Positions 8,582 through 16,674 of a stretch of DNA of 42,999 bases are shown here, in pieces; the stretch's first letter is position 1; every line of letters starts with the position of its first letter. The DNA lies in assembly GCA_937903095.1 (NCBI GenBank), contig CALCZN010000088.1, positions 1 to 42,999 of the forward strand, read 5' to 3'. The position numbers were made by a program, and so were the translations under genes. A model generated the notes under the pieces. It had not been told where the DNA came from. It did no database searches and was given only the letters and a program-made list of their open reading frames with translations. This DNA comes from Zeimonas sp937903095. GTDB lineage: Bacteria; Pseudomonadota; Gammaproteobacteria; Burkholderiales; Burkholderiaceae_E.

Positions 8582-9760
8582 CTACGTTCTCTTGAGCAAC
8601 CCGAGCAGGGCCAGGACGCAAAACAGCGCACCCGCATAGAAGGTAAACGACGCGCCGAACTGATCCCACAACAGGCCGGCGAGCGCGCTGGCGATCAGCA
8701 TGGAGAGGCCACTGATCAGATTGAAGACCCCGTAAGCCGTGCCGCGCAGATCGGCAGGTGCAGTGTCCGCCACCATCGTGGCCAGCAATCCCTGAGTCAT
8801 GCCCATATGCACGCCCCATAGCGCCACACCCGCGACGACTGTTGTCCAGTGGTCGTTACTGGCCAACACCAGGTCGGCGCAAATCAGTACCACCAGCCCC
8901 CATGCCAACAAGGTCTTGTGGTTCATGCGATCGGACAGCTTGCCGAAGGGGTAGGCCGCGCCGGCATAGACCAGATTCATGGCCACCATCACCAGCGGCA
9001 CCAGCGCCACCGGGATGCCGCCTTGCTGGGCACGAAGCACCAGGAAGGCCTCGCTGAACCTGGCCAGGGTGAACACCGCACCGACAACGACTACCCACCA
9101 ATACGAGGCGCTGAGTCGCATGATGTTTTCGCGGCGGATTGGATTGGTTTTCTTTGCCTCCAGATGCCGTTCGGGCTCGCGGACCCCGAAAACCAGCAAC
9201 AGTACCGCGAGCGTGCCGGGTATCACCGCCACCCAAAAGACCGCACGAAAGTCGTTGGCCCAGAGCAGCATCAGGCCAACGGCCAGTAATGGACCGACGA
9301 ATGCGCCGACCGTATCGAGCGACTGCCGCAGTCCGAAGGCGGCGCCCCGGACTTCGCTGGGGGTGATGTCCGCTACGAGTGCATCGCGCGGAGCGCCACG
9401 AATCCCCTTGCCGATGCGGTCCAGAAAGCGCGCGGTAAGCACCATGCCGACCGATGGAGCCACGGCAAACAGTGGCTTGGTCAGTGCACCCAGCGCGTAA
9501 CCGGCCACCGCCAGGCCCTTGCGCTTGCGCAGATAATCGCTGAGCGCGCCGGAAAACACCTTGACGATGAGCGCAGTCGATTCAGCGACTCCCTCAACCA
9601 GACCGACGGTCAATGCGCTTGCGCCCAACACCCCGACCATGAACAGCGGCAGCAGGCTATGGATCATTTCCGATGAGATATCCATCAGCATGCTGACAAA
9701 GCCCAGCGCCCACACACTCGCGGGTACTTTGCTGAATGCTGGTTTGGTGGTGCTGCTCAT
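8582..9760 (-). CDS. MFS transporter in the fluoride-responsive operon
   Basis: 392 residues, hydrophobic throughout, compatible with about twelve membrane helices. The loop between helices 2 and 3 reads GALSDYLRKRKG, matching the MFS G-x-L-x-D-R/K-x-G-R/K-K motif, and DRIGKGIRGAPRDALVADI follows helix 4. The second half repeats the pattern with GKLSDRMNHK. It starts 29 bases after the DUF190 stop, with no terminator between, so it is probably under the same fluoride riboswitch. Substrate unknown. Its place in the operon suggests relief of fluoride stress or export of a related compound, which is inference. Confidence 0.85.
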   Translation of the reverse strand: MSSTTKPAFSKVPASVWALGFVSMLMDISSEMIHSLLPLFMVGVLGASALTVGLVEGVAESTALIVKVFSGALSDYLRKRKGLAVAGYALGALTKPLFAVAPSVGMVLTARFLDRIGKGIRGAPRDALVADITPSEVRGAAFGLRQSLDTVGAFVGPLLAVGLMLLWANDFRAVFWVAVIPGTLAVLLLVFGVREPERHLEAKKTNPIRRENIMRLSASYWWVVVVGAVFTLARFSEAFLVLRAQQGGIPVALVPLVMVAMNLVYAGAAYPFGKLSDRMNHKTLLAWGLVVLICADLVLASNDHWTTVVAGVALWGVHMGMTQGLLATMVADTAPADLRGTAYGVFNLISGLSMLIASALAGLLWDQFGASFTFYAGALFCVLALLGLLKRT

Positions 9761-9789
9761 CGATGAAAGCGCTGCTCAGGGTTCAGGCA

Positions 9790-10104
9790 TTACGCTCCCG
9801 TCATGCCGAACTCGATCGGGGTCTTGACGTAAAAGATGTGGATCTTCTCCTCTCGCAGCTTCTCGAACAGGCGCTGAGCATCGGTCTCGCCGATCGCCAG
9901 AGTGATCTCGATGGGCTGATCAGCCAGCTCGAAGAAGTGCGCGGAGTGCAGCTTGCGATCGTGGCCGAATCCTTCCGTGGCGGCGATCAAGGTAGCTCCC
10001 GCTACGCCGAGTTTGCGTGCCTCCTGGATCAGCCATTCTCCCAAGGGAAGGCCGCCGTGCCGACGGTCCTGCTGCGTGAAAAACGTCAATTGAAAGCCCT
10101 GCAT
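9790..10104 (-). CDS. DUF190 family protein
   Basis: 104 residues, a small cytosolic ferredoxin-like/PII-like fold family. Typical segments are visible: GGLPLGEWLIQEARKLGV and AGATLIAATEGFG, with an acidic C-terminal strand ending VKTPIEFGMTGA. DUF190 genes very often sit next to crcB, and here the gene starts ten bases after the crcB stop. A regulatory or sensory role for fluoride transport has been proposed for such partners, but nothing in the sequence proves it. Confidence 0.85.
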   Translation of the reverse strand: MQGFQLTFFTQQDRRHGGLPLGEWLIQEARKLGVAGATLIAATEGFGHDRKLHSAHFFELADQPIEITLAIGETDAQRLFEKLREEKIHIFYVKTPIEFGMTGA

Positions 10105-10114
10105 CTGCTTCTCC

Positions 10115-10499
10115 TCACATGCGTTTCAGATAGGCGACTGTGGCCAGCCCCAAGAGGGTCATCGCGAGGGAGCCGACTACATGAACGCCGATGGCGGTCG
10201 TTGCCCAGACCAGACGCCCCTGCTGGATCAGCGTGGTGACTTCGGCCGAAAAGGTCGAAAAGGTCGTCATCCCGCCCAAGAACCCGGTGATGACCAAGAG
10301 ACACCATTCGGGCGCAATGCCGGGGTTGTTGGCGAAAACGGCGAGCGCTACGCCAATCAGGTAGCCCCCCGCAAGATTGGCGGCCAGGGTGCCTGGCGGA
10401 ATGGTGGGAAATTAATGCGTTCAGCGAGGTGCCGAGCAGCCAGCGCGTGATGGCGCCAACAGAGGCGCCCAGGCTGATTGCAAGAATGGAGTTCAGCAT
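10115..10499 (-). pseudogene. crcB: Fluoride exporter CrcB (FluC), interrupted by a one-base frameshift
   Basis: Fluc-type dual-topology fluoride channel of about 127 residues if the frame is repaired. The first part reads MLNSILAISLGASVGAITRW, followed by LLGTSLNAL; after one surplus base near 10409-10416 the other frame continues with FPTIPPGTLAANLAGG, then VITGFLGGMTTFSTFSAEV and ends ATVAYLKRM. All family landmarks (GAxxR, GTLxxNxxG, GFxGGxTTFSTF) are present, split over two frames. This is either a real loss of function or a base-calling error in an A/T run. It lies 72 bases after a fluoride riboswitch and before DUF190. Confidence 0.85.
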
Positions 10500-10570
10500 C
10501 GTTCCTGTCCCAAGAGTGATCTCATCCGGACAGGCGCGCGACAACCTACGCGCCCAGACCGGGCTCATGC

Positions 10571-10622
10571 GTAGGCATCATCAGCTGCAGAAAACAGCGG
10601 TTAATGGAGGAATGCCATCTCC
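10571..10622 (-). promoter_or_regulatory. Fluoride riboswitch (crcB motif)
   Basis: On minus, GGAGATGGCATTCCTCC is followed by ATTAACCGCTG, a loop, then GCTGATGATGCCTAC. These are the conserved blocks of the crcB RNA (GGnGAUGG, AACCGC, CUGAUGA-GCCU) in the right order and spacing. It ends about 72 bases before the crcB start. Fluoride binding would turn on the crcB-DUF190-MFS operon. Confidence 0.9.
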
Positions 10623-10814
10623 AGTCCGTCAGTTTAAGGGAATTTCGCGAATTAACCCTGAGTCGCAGCCTTTGCGGACTTCCGGCCCCTTCCCGAGAGC
10701 GAGGCTGGAGCGAGGAAACGCCAGGGGAGAGTGAAATCGGGCGTTTTCGGGCGTCCTGGCGCGGGCTCGAAGTCCGCAGGAATCCGCACGAACCCGCGCA
10801 GCCACGCGGGACTT

Positions 10815-10850
10815 AAAGAAAAATGCCCAACTGCATACACAGTTGGGCAT
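10815..10850 (-). terminator. Rho-independent terminator of ssrA
   Basis: On minus an 11-bp perfect stem ATGCCCAACTG / CAGTTGGGCAT with a six-base loop is followed by TTTTCTTT. It begins seven bases after the 3' end of the tmRNA. Confidence 0.9.
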
Positions 10851-10856
10851 TGTTAT

Positions 10857-11219
10857 TGGTGGAGCCGGGGGGAATCGAACCCCCGTCCGCAAGTCCTCTA
10901 CGACCAGTTCTACATGCGTAGTCGATCTATTTGGATCTCAGTGCAGGCTTAGCCGATCGACAGGCCGACCTGCACCCAGCCACCTTGGTTTTAGCTCCGC
11001 ATCAAGTAGCCCGATGCGGCACGAGCCGACATGAATGACGCTGCTGTTCCTTGCGGAACCCGGGCTGTCGGCGACCCGGTGCAGCGGCTCAGGCCTTAAG
11101 CGGCCAGTGCGAAACGCTCGTCGTTGGCGTTTGTGGTTTTGCCAATGGATTTACGAGGAAAAGGCGCCTCGGCATGCCCTGTGCCGCTTCGCTACCCACG
11201 TCGAAACCTGGTCGGCCCC
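10857..11219 (-). ncRNA. ssrA: tmRNA (transfer-messenger RNA), one-piece form
   Basis: Rescues stalled ribosomes by trans-translation. The 5' end GGGGCCGACCAGGTTTCGAC pairs with the 3' acceptor CGGCTCCACCA. The T-arm GACGGGGGTTCGATTCCCCC is intact, and CCA is encoded at 10859-10857. The tag frame at 11128-11096 reads ANDERFALAA followed by TAA, the usual betaproteobacterial tag. The order is 5' acceptor, tag, pseudoknots, 3' acceptor, so it is not permuted. Length is 363 nt. A terminator follows at once. The 3' end is a common island integration site, but no second copy of it was seen in the window. Confidence 0.96.
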
Positions 11220-11266
11220 GAATTCGGTATCTGGCAACACTGCGCGACGACTTCGCGCATGTCTCA

Positions 11267-11292
11267 AGTATAGGCCGCCCGGAGGATTTCAA
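11267..11292 (-). promoter_or_regulatory. Possible ssrA promoter
   Basis: On minus a TATACT hexamer (11272-11267) lies about 48 bases before the mature tmRNA 5' end, with TTGAAA (11292-11287) upstream. The spacing is only 14 bases, shorter than ideal, so the -35 call is weak. A precursor leader trimmed by RNase P is normal for ssrA. Confidence 0.4.
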
Positions 11293-11326
11293 GTGCCCGG
11301 CGGGACGATACTTTGGTATTACTTGC

Positions 11327-11356
11327 TTGTGCAGAAGTGGTCGCTTGGTGTAATTT
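11327..11356 (+). promoter_or_regulatory. Possible promoter of the PaaX-type regulator (near-leaderless)
   Basis: TTGTGC (11327-11332), 18 bases, TAATTT (11351-11356). A transcript from here would begin almost at the ATG at 11363, and no Shine-Dalgarno is visible before that ATG. Weak consensus match. Confidence 0.3.
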
Positions 11357-11362
11357 TAGCCG

Positions 11363-12268
11363 ATGAAACCCGAAGCGCGCCACCTCGTGCTGAACCTGCT
11401 GCTCGGGACCGCCCATCGCCGGTTGTCCGCCCGCGAGGCGGTCGCTTCGTGCGCGCTGTTCGGCATCCGGGAGAACAACGTGCGCGTCGCGCTCGCCCGA
11501 CTCTCCGCCGGCGGCATGATCGAGCCGATCGAGCGTGGGCAGTATCGGCTCGGGCCGAAGGCCGCGGGGCTGGCCGGCGACGTCTCCAGCTGGCGCGACG
11601 TCGAGACCCGCGTGCGCGACTGGGACGACAGCTGGGTCGCCGTGCACGTCGGCGCGCTTCCGCGCAGCGATCGCGCGTCGCGCCGTACACGCGAGCGCGC
11701 GCTTGCACTCCTCGGCTTGCGCGAGCTGGACACCGGGCTGTTCGTGCGGCCCGACAATCTCGCCGGCGGGGTCGATGCCTTGCGTGATCGCCTCGCACGG
11801 CTCGGTCTCGGCGCCGAGGCGGCCGTGTTCGTCGCGCGCTCGCTCGACGACGAACGCCGGCGCCGCGCCGAACGCCTCTGGGATGCTGCGACGCTCGATC
11901 GCGGCTATCGCGAAACCCGCGCCACGCTGGAGGGCTGGCTTTCGCGCTGGTCCGCCGGCACTCCGCCGCTGCCGATCGAGGCGGCGGCGCGCGAGTCCTT
12001 CGTGCTCGGCAACGACGCGATTCGCCAGCTCGTCTTCGACCCGCTGCTTCCGGCGCCGCTCGTCGACGTCGGCGCGCGGCGCGCTTTCGTCGATGCGGTG
12101 CGCCGCTTCGACGGCGTCGGGCACTCGATCTGGCGCCGCTTCCTGCTCGGCGCAACCGGCGGGCTCGTCCGCCCGCAGCGCGCCCAGGCTTCCGCTACAC
12201 CGGCCGCGCCCCGGCGCGCGAGCCGGCCCTCTGCCTCGTCCCCTTCGAACCTGGAGACGCCCCGATGA
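11363..12268 (+). CDS. PaaX-family transcriptional regulator
   Basis: 301 residues. The N-terminal winged helix (about 5-70) includes LSAREAVASCALFGIRENNV and VRVALARLSAGGMIEP, the PaaX-type DNA-binding domain that precedes the GQYRLGP wing. The middle part (WRDVETRVRDWDDSWVAVHV) and the C-terminal PaaX domain follow, ending in an Arg/Pro/Ser-rich tail. PaaX is a phenylacetyl-CoA-responsive repressor in E. coli; other members control other acyl-CoA genes. It overlaps the downstream acyl-CoA dehydrogenase gene by ATGA, so it probably controls that gene. The ligand is unknown. Confidence 0.85.
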   Translation: MKPEARHLVLNLLLGTAHRRLSAREAVASCALFGIRENNVRVALARLSAGGMIEPIERGQYRLGPKAAGLAGDVSSWRDVETRVRDWDDSWVAVHVGALPRSDRASRRTRERALALLGLRELDTGLFVRPDNLAGGVDALRDRLARLGLGAEAAVFVARSLDDERRRRAERLWDAATLDRGYRETRATLEGWLSRWSAGTPPLPIEAAARESFVLGNDAIRQLVFDPLLPAPLVDVGARRAFVDAVRRFDGVGHSIWRRFLLGATGGLVRPQRAQASATPAAPRRASRPSASSPSNLETPR

Positions 12269-13950
12269 ACGCGCCCGAAACGCTGCGCAAAGACTCGCTG
12301 TTTCTCGCCGAGACGCACGAAGTGATCAACGTCGGCCGCGAGCTGGTCGACTACAACCTGTATACGCAGGACGCGGCGCTGCAGGAGGCGGTGCGCCGCG
12401 AGAGCGCCGCCTGGGCCGACGCGCAGCTGTCGGCCTTCGGCGCGAAGATCGGCACCGCCGAGTACCTGGATCTCGGCGTCGTCGCCAACCGCGTGCCGCC
12501 CGAGCTGGACACGCACGACCGCTTCGGCAACCGCGTCGACCTCGTGCGTTTCCATCCCGCGTATCACGCGCTGATGCAGTCGGCGATCGGTCACGGCCTG
12601 CATTCGTCGCCGTGGACCGAGCCGCGCCCGGGCGCGCACGTCGCGCGCGCGGCCGGCGTCTACCTGCATTCGCAGGTCGAGGCCGGGCACCAGTGTCCGG
12701 TCACGATGACTTTCGCCGCGGTGCCTACGCTGCGCACCACGCCGCAGCTCGCCGCGCTCTGGGAGCCGCGCATCACCGCGCGCGTCTACGACCCGCGCAA
12801 CGTTCCCGACTCGCAGAAGGCCGGCATCACGATCGGCATGGCGATGACCGAGAAGCAGGGCGGCTCCGACGTGCGGGCCAACACCACGCGGGCGTTCCCG
12901 GTGGGCGCCGCGCAGGGCCCGGGCGAGGCCTACGAGCTGGTCGGCCACAAGTATTTCGTCTCGGCGCCGATGTGCGACGCGTTCCTCGTGCTCGCGCAGG
13001 CGCCCGGCGGCCTGACGTGCTTCCTGATGCCGCGCTGGCGGCCCGACGGCAGCAAGAACCCGATGCAGGTGCTGCGGCTGAAGCGCAAGATGGGCAACGT
13101 CTCGAACGCCTCGAGCGAGACCGAACTGCGCGGCGCGCTGGCATGGATGGTCGGCGAGGAAGGGCGCGGCGTGCGAACGATCATCGAGATGGTTGCGATG
13201 ACGCGTTTCGACTGCATGGTCGGCTCCTCGTCCGGGCAGCGCGCGGCGGTCGCGCAGGCACTGCATCACTGCTCGATCCGCTCGGCCTTCGGCAAGGTGC
13301 TCAACCGCCAGCCGCTGATGCAGAACGTGCTCGCCGATCTCGTCGTCGAAAACGAGGGCTCGGTCGCGCTGACGATGCGCATCGCGCGCGCGCTCGACCT
13401 GCGCGCCGACGACGAGCACGAGGACCTGCTCGTGCGGCTCGTCACGGCGATCGGCAAGTACTGGATCTGCAAGCGCACGCCGCAGCTCACCTACGAGTCG
13501 ATGGAATGCATAGGCGGCAGCGGCGTGATGGAGGACGGGCCGTTCCCGCGCCTGTTCCGCGAGTCGCCGGTCAACGCGATCTGGGAAGGCAGCGGCAACG
13601 TGCAGTGCCTCGACGTGCTGCGCGCGATGCAGAAGACGCCGGAGACGGTCGAGGCGTTCTTCGCCGAGGTGGCGAAGGCGAAGGGCGCGAACGAGACGCT
13701 CGATCGTTACGTCGGCGCGCTGCGCCGCGAGTTCGCCGATCGCGCCGACCTCGAGTATCGGGCGCGCGACGTGGTCGACCGCATGGCGCTCGCGATCCAG
13801 GCGGCGCTGCTCGTGCAGCACGCGCCGCCGATGATCGCCGACGCCTTCTGTGCCTCGAGGCTCGGCGCCTCGGGGCACCACAACTACGGCGCGTTGCCGC
13901 GGGGCGTCGACTGCGCGGCGATCATCGAACGGGCGACGCCGCGCGCATAG
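12265..13950 (+). CDS. Acyl-CoA dehydrogenase family flavoprotein, AidB-like
   Basis: 561 residues, slightly longer than E. coli AidB. Family landmarks: CPVTMTFAAVPTL, the flavin-contact loop MAMTEKQGGSDVRANTT (AidB hallmark), the HKYFVSAPMCDAFLVLAQ strand, LKRKMGNVSNASSETEL, FGKVLNRQPLMQNVLADL and YESMECIGGSGVMEDGPFPR, and WEGSGNVQCLDVLRAM near the C-terminus. AidB-type proteins bind FAD and, in E. coli, DNA during the alkylation response; the natural substrate is unclear. It is cotranscribed with a PaaX-like regulator, which fits an acyl-CoA or aromatic-acid signal. An 18-residue motif at 190-207 carries most of the family evidence. Confidence 0.88.
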   Translation: MNAPETLRKDSLFLAETHEVINVGRELVDYNLYTQDAALQEAVRRESAAWADAQLSAFGAKIGTAEYLDLGVVANRVPPELDTHDRFGNRVDLVRFHPAYHALMQSAIGHGLHSSPWTEPRPGAHVARAAGVYLHSQVEAGHQCPVTMTFAAVPTLRTTPQLAALWEPRITARVYDPRNVPDSQKAGITIGMAMTEKQGGSDVRANTTRAFPVGAAQGPGEAYELVGHKYFVSAPMCDAFLVLAQAPGGLTCFLMPRWRPDGSKNPMQVLRLKRKMGNVSNASSETELRGALAWMVGEEGRGVRTIIEMVAMTRFDCMVGSSSGQRAAVAQALHHCSIRSAFGKVLNRQPLMQNVLADLVVENEGSVALTMRIARALDLRADDEHEDLLVRLVTAIGKYWICKRTPQLTYESMECIGGSGVMEDGPFPRLFRESPVNAIWEGSGNVQCLDVLRAMQKTPETVEAFFAEVAKAKGANETLDRYVGALRREFADRADLEYRARDVVDRMALAIQAALLVQHAPPMIADAFCASRLGASGHHNYGALPRGVDCAAIIERATPRA

Positions 13951-13964
13951 GCGGGAGCAGGGAC

Positions 13965-14036
13965 GCTCAGACCGACGCTCAGGTCGCCGCTCAGGTCGCC
14001 GCTCAGGTCGCCGCTCAGGTCGCCGCTCAGGTCGCC
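13965..14036. repeat. 12-bp tandem repeat, GCTCAGGTCGCC, about six units
   Basis: One degenerate unit (13965-13976) and five exact units (13977-14036). The array lies between two convergent genes and contains the stop codon of cphA. Because the unit is four codons long, each exact copy carries TGA in the cphA frame, giving a stop every 12 bases. Confidence 0.95.
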
Positions 14037-16612
14037 GAGACCGCCGCGGCCCGGGCGATCCGCTGCTCGATGTGCGCGAGCGCCGCCTCGACCTGGTCGA
14101 CGAGGATCACGCACAGCTCGCCCGGCGCCAGCGCGTCGAGCGCCGCATCGATCGCGATGAATTCGCCGCGGATGGCGCGCACGGCCGAGGTGCGGCGCGC
14201 CCCTTCGAGTCCTTCGCGCAGCAGCGCGACCACCTCGCCGTCGGCGCGGCCGCGCTGGCACTGGTCTTCGTAGAGGATCACCTCGTCGAAGGCTTCGCCC
14301 AGCAGCCGCGTCTGCGCGCGCAGGTCTTCGTCGCGACGATCGCCGGCGCCGCTGATGACGATCGAGCGGCGCGTGGCCGGCATCGATTCGACCGCCTGCA
14401 CGAGCGCGGCGATCGCATCGACGTTGTGGCCGTAGTCGGCAACCACCGTGGCCCCCGCATGCTCGAAGACGTTGAAGCGTCCCGGGGCCGTTCGCGCATC
14501 GGGCACGAAGCGGCGAAGCGCCGCGCGCACGGCATTCCAGTCGAGATCGAGCGCCCAGGCCGCGCCGATCGCGGCCATTGCGTTCTGGATCTGGAAGCCG
14601 ATCGTGCCGCCGCGCGTGAGCGCCACGTCGCGCAGCGCGATGCGCTGCTCCGCGCCGCGATGCGCGCAGACGATCTCGTCGCCGTCGAGGTGAACGACGC
14701 GTCCGCCCTGCGCGTGATGCGCGGCGATCACCGGGTTCGCCGCCTCGCGCGCGAAGAAGACGACCGCCCCCGGGCACGACGGCGCCATCGCGGCCACCCG
14801 CTCGTCGTCGGCATTGAGCACGGCATGGCCGTCGATCGACACGTTCTGTACGACGACGCGCTTGACCTCGGCGAGCGTGTCGACGTCGTCGATGTGGTTC
14901 ATGCCGAGATGGTCGCCCTCGCCGATGTTCGTCACGACGGCGACGCAACAGCGGTCGAAGCCCAGCCCTTCGCGCAACAGCCCGCCGCGCGCCGTCTCGA
15001 ACACGGCGGCGTCGACGTGCGGATGCAGCAGCACGTTGCTCGCGCTCTTCGGGCCGCTGCAGTCGCCGTCGTCGGTGCGCCGGCCGTTCACGTAGACGCC
15101 GTCGGTGGTCGTCATGCCGACCCGCGCGCCGGTCTCGGCGAGCAGTTGCGCGATCAGGCGCACGGTGGTCGTCTTGCCGTTCGTGCCGGTGACGGCGACG
15201 ACCGGAATGCGCGCGTCGTCGTCCGCTTCGAACATCGCCGCCATCACGGCCTCGCCGATGGCGCGACCCTTGCCGTACGAGGGCGCGATGTGCATGCGCA
15301 GGCCCGGCGCCGCGTTCACCTCCACGATGCCGCCGCCCTGCTCCTCGAGCGGGCGCGAGATGTTCTCGCAGACGACGTCGACGCCGCAGATGTCCAGCCC
15401 CACCGTGCGCGCCGCCTCGATCGCCCGCGCCGCGACCTCGGGGTGCACGTCGTCGGTGACGTCGGTGGCGCTGCCGCCGGTGCTCAGGTTGGCGTTGTGC
15501 CGCAGCACGACGCGAAAGCCCGGCGCCGGCACCGATTCGGGAGACAGGCCCAGGCCGGCCAGCCGCGCGCAGGCGACGGCATCGAGCGTGACGCGGGTGA
15601 GGGCGGTGGCGTGTCCTTCGCTGCGCCGCGGATCGCGGTTGATCTCGTCGACGAGTTCGCGGATCGTGTGCACGCCGTCGCCCAGCACGGCGGGCGGATC
15701 GCGGCGCGCGGCGGCGACCAGCTGCCCGCCGACCACGAGCAGCCGGAAGTCGCTGCCGGGAATGTAGCGCTCGACGAGGATGTCGCGTTCGTATTCGCGG
15801 GCGCCGGCCCACGCCGCTTCCAGCTGCTCGCGCGTGCGCACGTTCACCGTCACGCCCTTGCCCTGGTTGCCGTCGCGCGGTTTCACCACCACTGCGCCGC
15901 CCAGTCGCCGCATCGCTGCCCAGGCGTCTTCGATCGTCTCGACCGGCACGCCGTCGGGCACCGGAATTCCCGAGTCGGACAGCAGCTGCTTGGTCAGCTC
16001 CTTGTCCTGCGCGATCTGCTCGGCGATCGCGCTCGTCGCATCGATCTCGGCGGCCTGGATTCGCCGCTGCCGGCTACCCCAGCCCAGCTGCACGAGACTG
16101 CCCGTGGTCAGACGCCGGTACGGAATTCCGCGCGTGCGCGCGGCCTGCACGATCTCGCCGGTGCTCGGCCCGAGGCGTTCGTCCTCGTCGATCGCGCGCA
16201 GCCGCGCGACGGCGGCGGCCGTGTCGAAGGGCGCATCGGCCTGCGCGGCGTCGACCAGCGCTTCGGCCAGTTCGAAGGCGAGCCGTCCGACCGCTTCCTC
16301 GCTGTACTCGACGACCACCTGGTAGACGCCGGCCTCGGAAGTCTCGATGGTGCGCGCGAAGGAGATCGGGCAGCCGGCGCGCGACTGCAGCGCGAAGGCG
16401 GCCGCGCCGAGCGCATGCGCCGTCGAGCGCGGCGTGCCCGCGCCGTTGGGCAGGCGCACGAGATCGGGACAACGTCGGCGCAGGCGTTCGGCGAAATCCG
16501 GAGTCTTCGCCTGTTCGCGTTCGGGTTCGTCGCAGCGAACGATGGCCTCGATCGCGCGGGCGCGGGTCCATCGGTTGGGGCCGCGCAGCGCGCGGATGCG
16601 TTCGACTTGCAT
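14027..16612 (-). CDS. cphA: Cyanophycin synthetase
   Basis: 861 residues. Builds multi-L-arginyl-poly-L-aspartate from Asp, Arg and ATP without a template. The start at 16612 gives MQVERIRALRGPNRW, the normal CphA beginning; the frame is open about 120 codons further upstream but is Arg-rich noise. The N-domain (1-160) is followed by an ATP-grasp domain (about 220-470, GGAVVVKPRDGNQGKGVTVN, VVGGQLVAAARRDPPAVLGDG) that adds Asp, and a Mur-ligase-like domain with P-loop VTGTNGKTTT (about 472-482) that adds Arg, ending EQRIARAAAVSAT. Its stop is in a tandem repeat. Second gene of a minus-strand pair with cphA'. Confidence 0.96.
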   Translation of the reverse strand: MQVERIRALRGPNRWTRARAIEAIVRCDEPEREQAKTPDFAERLRRRCPDLVRLPNGAGTPRSTAHALGAAAFALQSRAGCPISFARTIETSEAGVYQVVVEYSEEAVGRLAFELAEALVDAAQADAPFDTAAAVARLRAIDEDERLGPSTGEIVQAARTRGIPYRRLTTGSLVQLGWGSRQRRIQAAEIDATSAIAEQIAQDKELTKQLLSDSGIPVPDGVPVETIEDAWAAMRRLGGAVVVKPRDGNQGKGVTVNVRTREQLEAAWAGAREYERDILVERYIPGSDFRLLVVGGQLVAAARRDPPAVLGDGVHTIRELVDEINRDPRRSEGHATALTRVTLDAVACARLAGLGLSPESVPAPGFRVVLRHNANLSTGGSATDVTDDVHPEVAARAIEAARTVGLDICGVDVVCENISRPLEEQGGGIVEVNAAPGLRMHIAPSYGKGRAIGEAVMAAMFEADDDARIPVVAVTGTNGKTTTVRLIAQLLAETGARVGMTTTDGVYVNGRRTDDGDCSGPKSASNVLLHPHVDAAVFETARGGLLREGLGFDRCCVAVVTNIGEGDHLGMNHIDDVDTLAEVKRVVVQNVSIDGHAVLNADDERVAAMAPSCPGAVVFFAREAANPVIAAHHAQGGRVVHLDGDEIVCAHRGAEQRIALRDVALTRGGTIGFQIQNAMAAIGAAWALDLDWNAVRAALRRFVPDARTAPGRFNVFEHAGATVVADYGHNVDAIAALVQAVESMPATRRSIVISGAGDRRDEDLRAQTRLLGEAFDEVILYEDQCQRGRADGEVVALLREGLEGARRTSAVRAIRGEFIAIDAALDALAPGELCVILVDQVEAALAHIEQRIARAAAVSAT

Positions 16613-16674
16613 GGAGCTTCCAGGCGGGCAGGCAGGGCGGGGCGATCTGCGCCGCCGCCGTGGCTGCGCGCGGT

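Noticed and set aside
10629..10814. Second copy of the tmRNA 3' end (attachment site) near the fluoride cassette
   Set aside because: No repeat of the T-arm/acceptor sequence was found between 8278 and 10850, so island insertion at ssrA is not supported.
12265..13881. Long minus-strand open frame opposite the acyl-CoA dehydrogenase
   Set aside because: High-GC shadow frame; the Arg/Asp/His/Ala-rich translation has no family features, whereas the plus frame is a clear AidB-like protein.
13965..14036. CRISPR array
   Set aside because: Units of 12 bp without spacers; simple tandem repeat.
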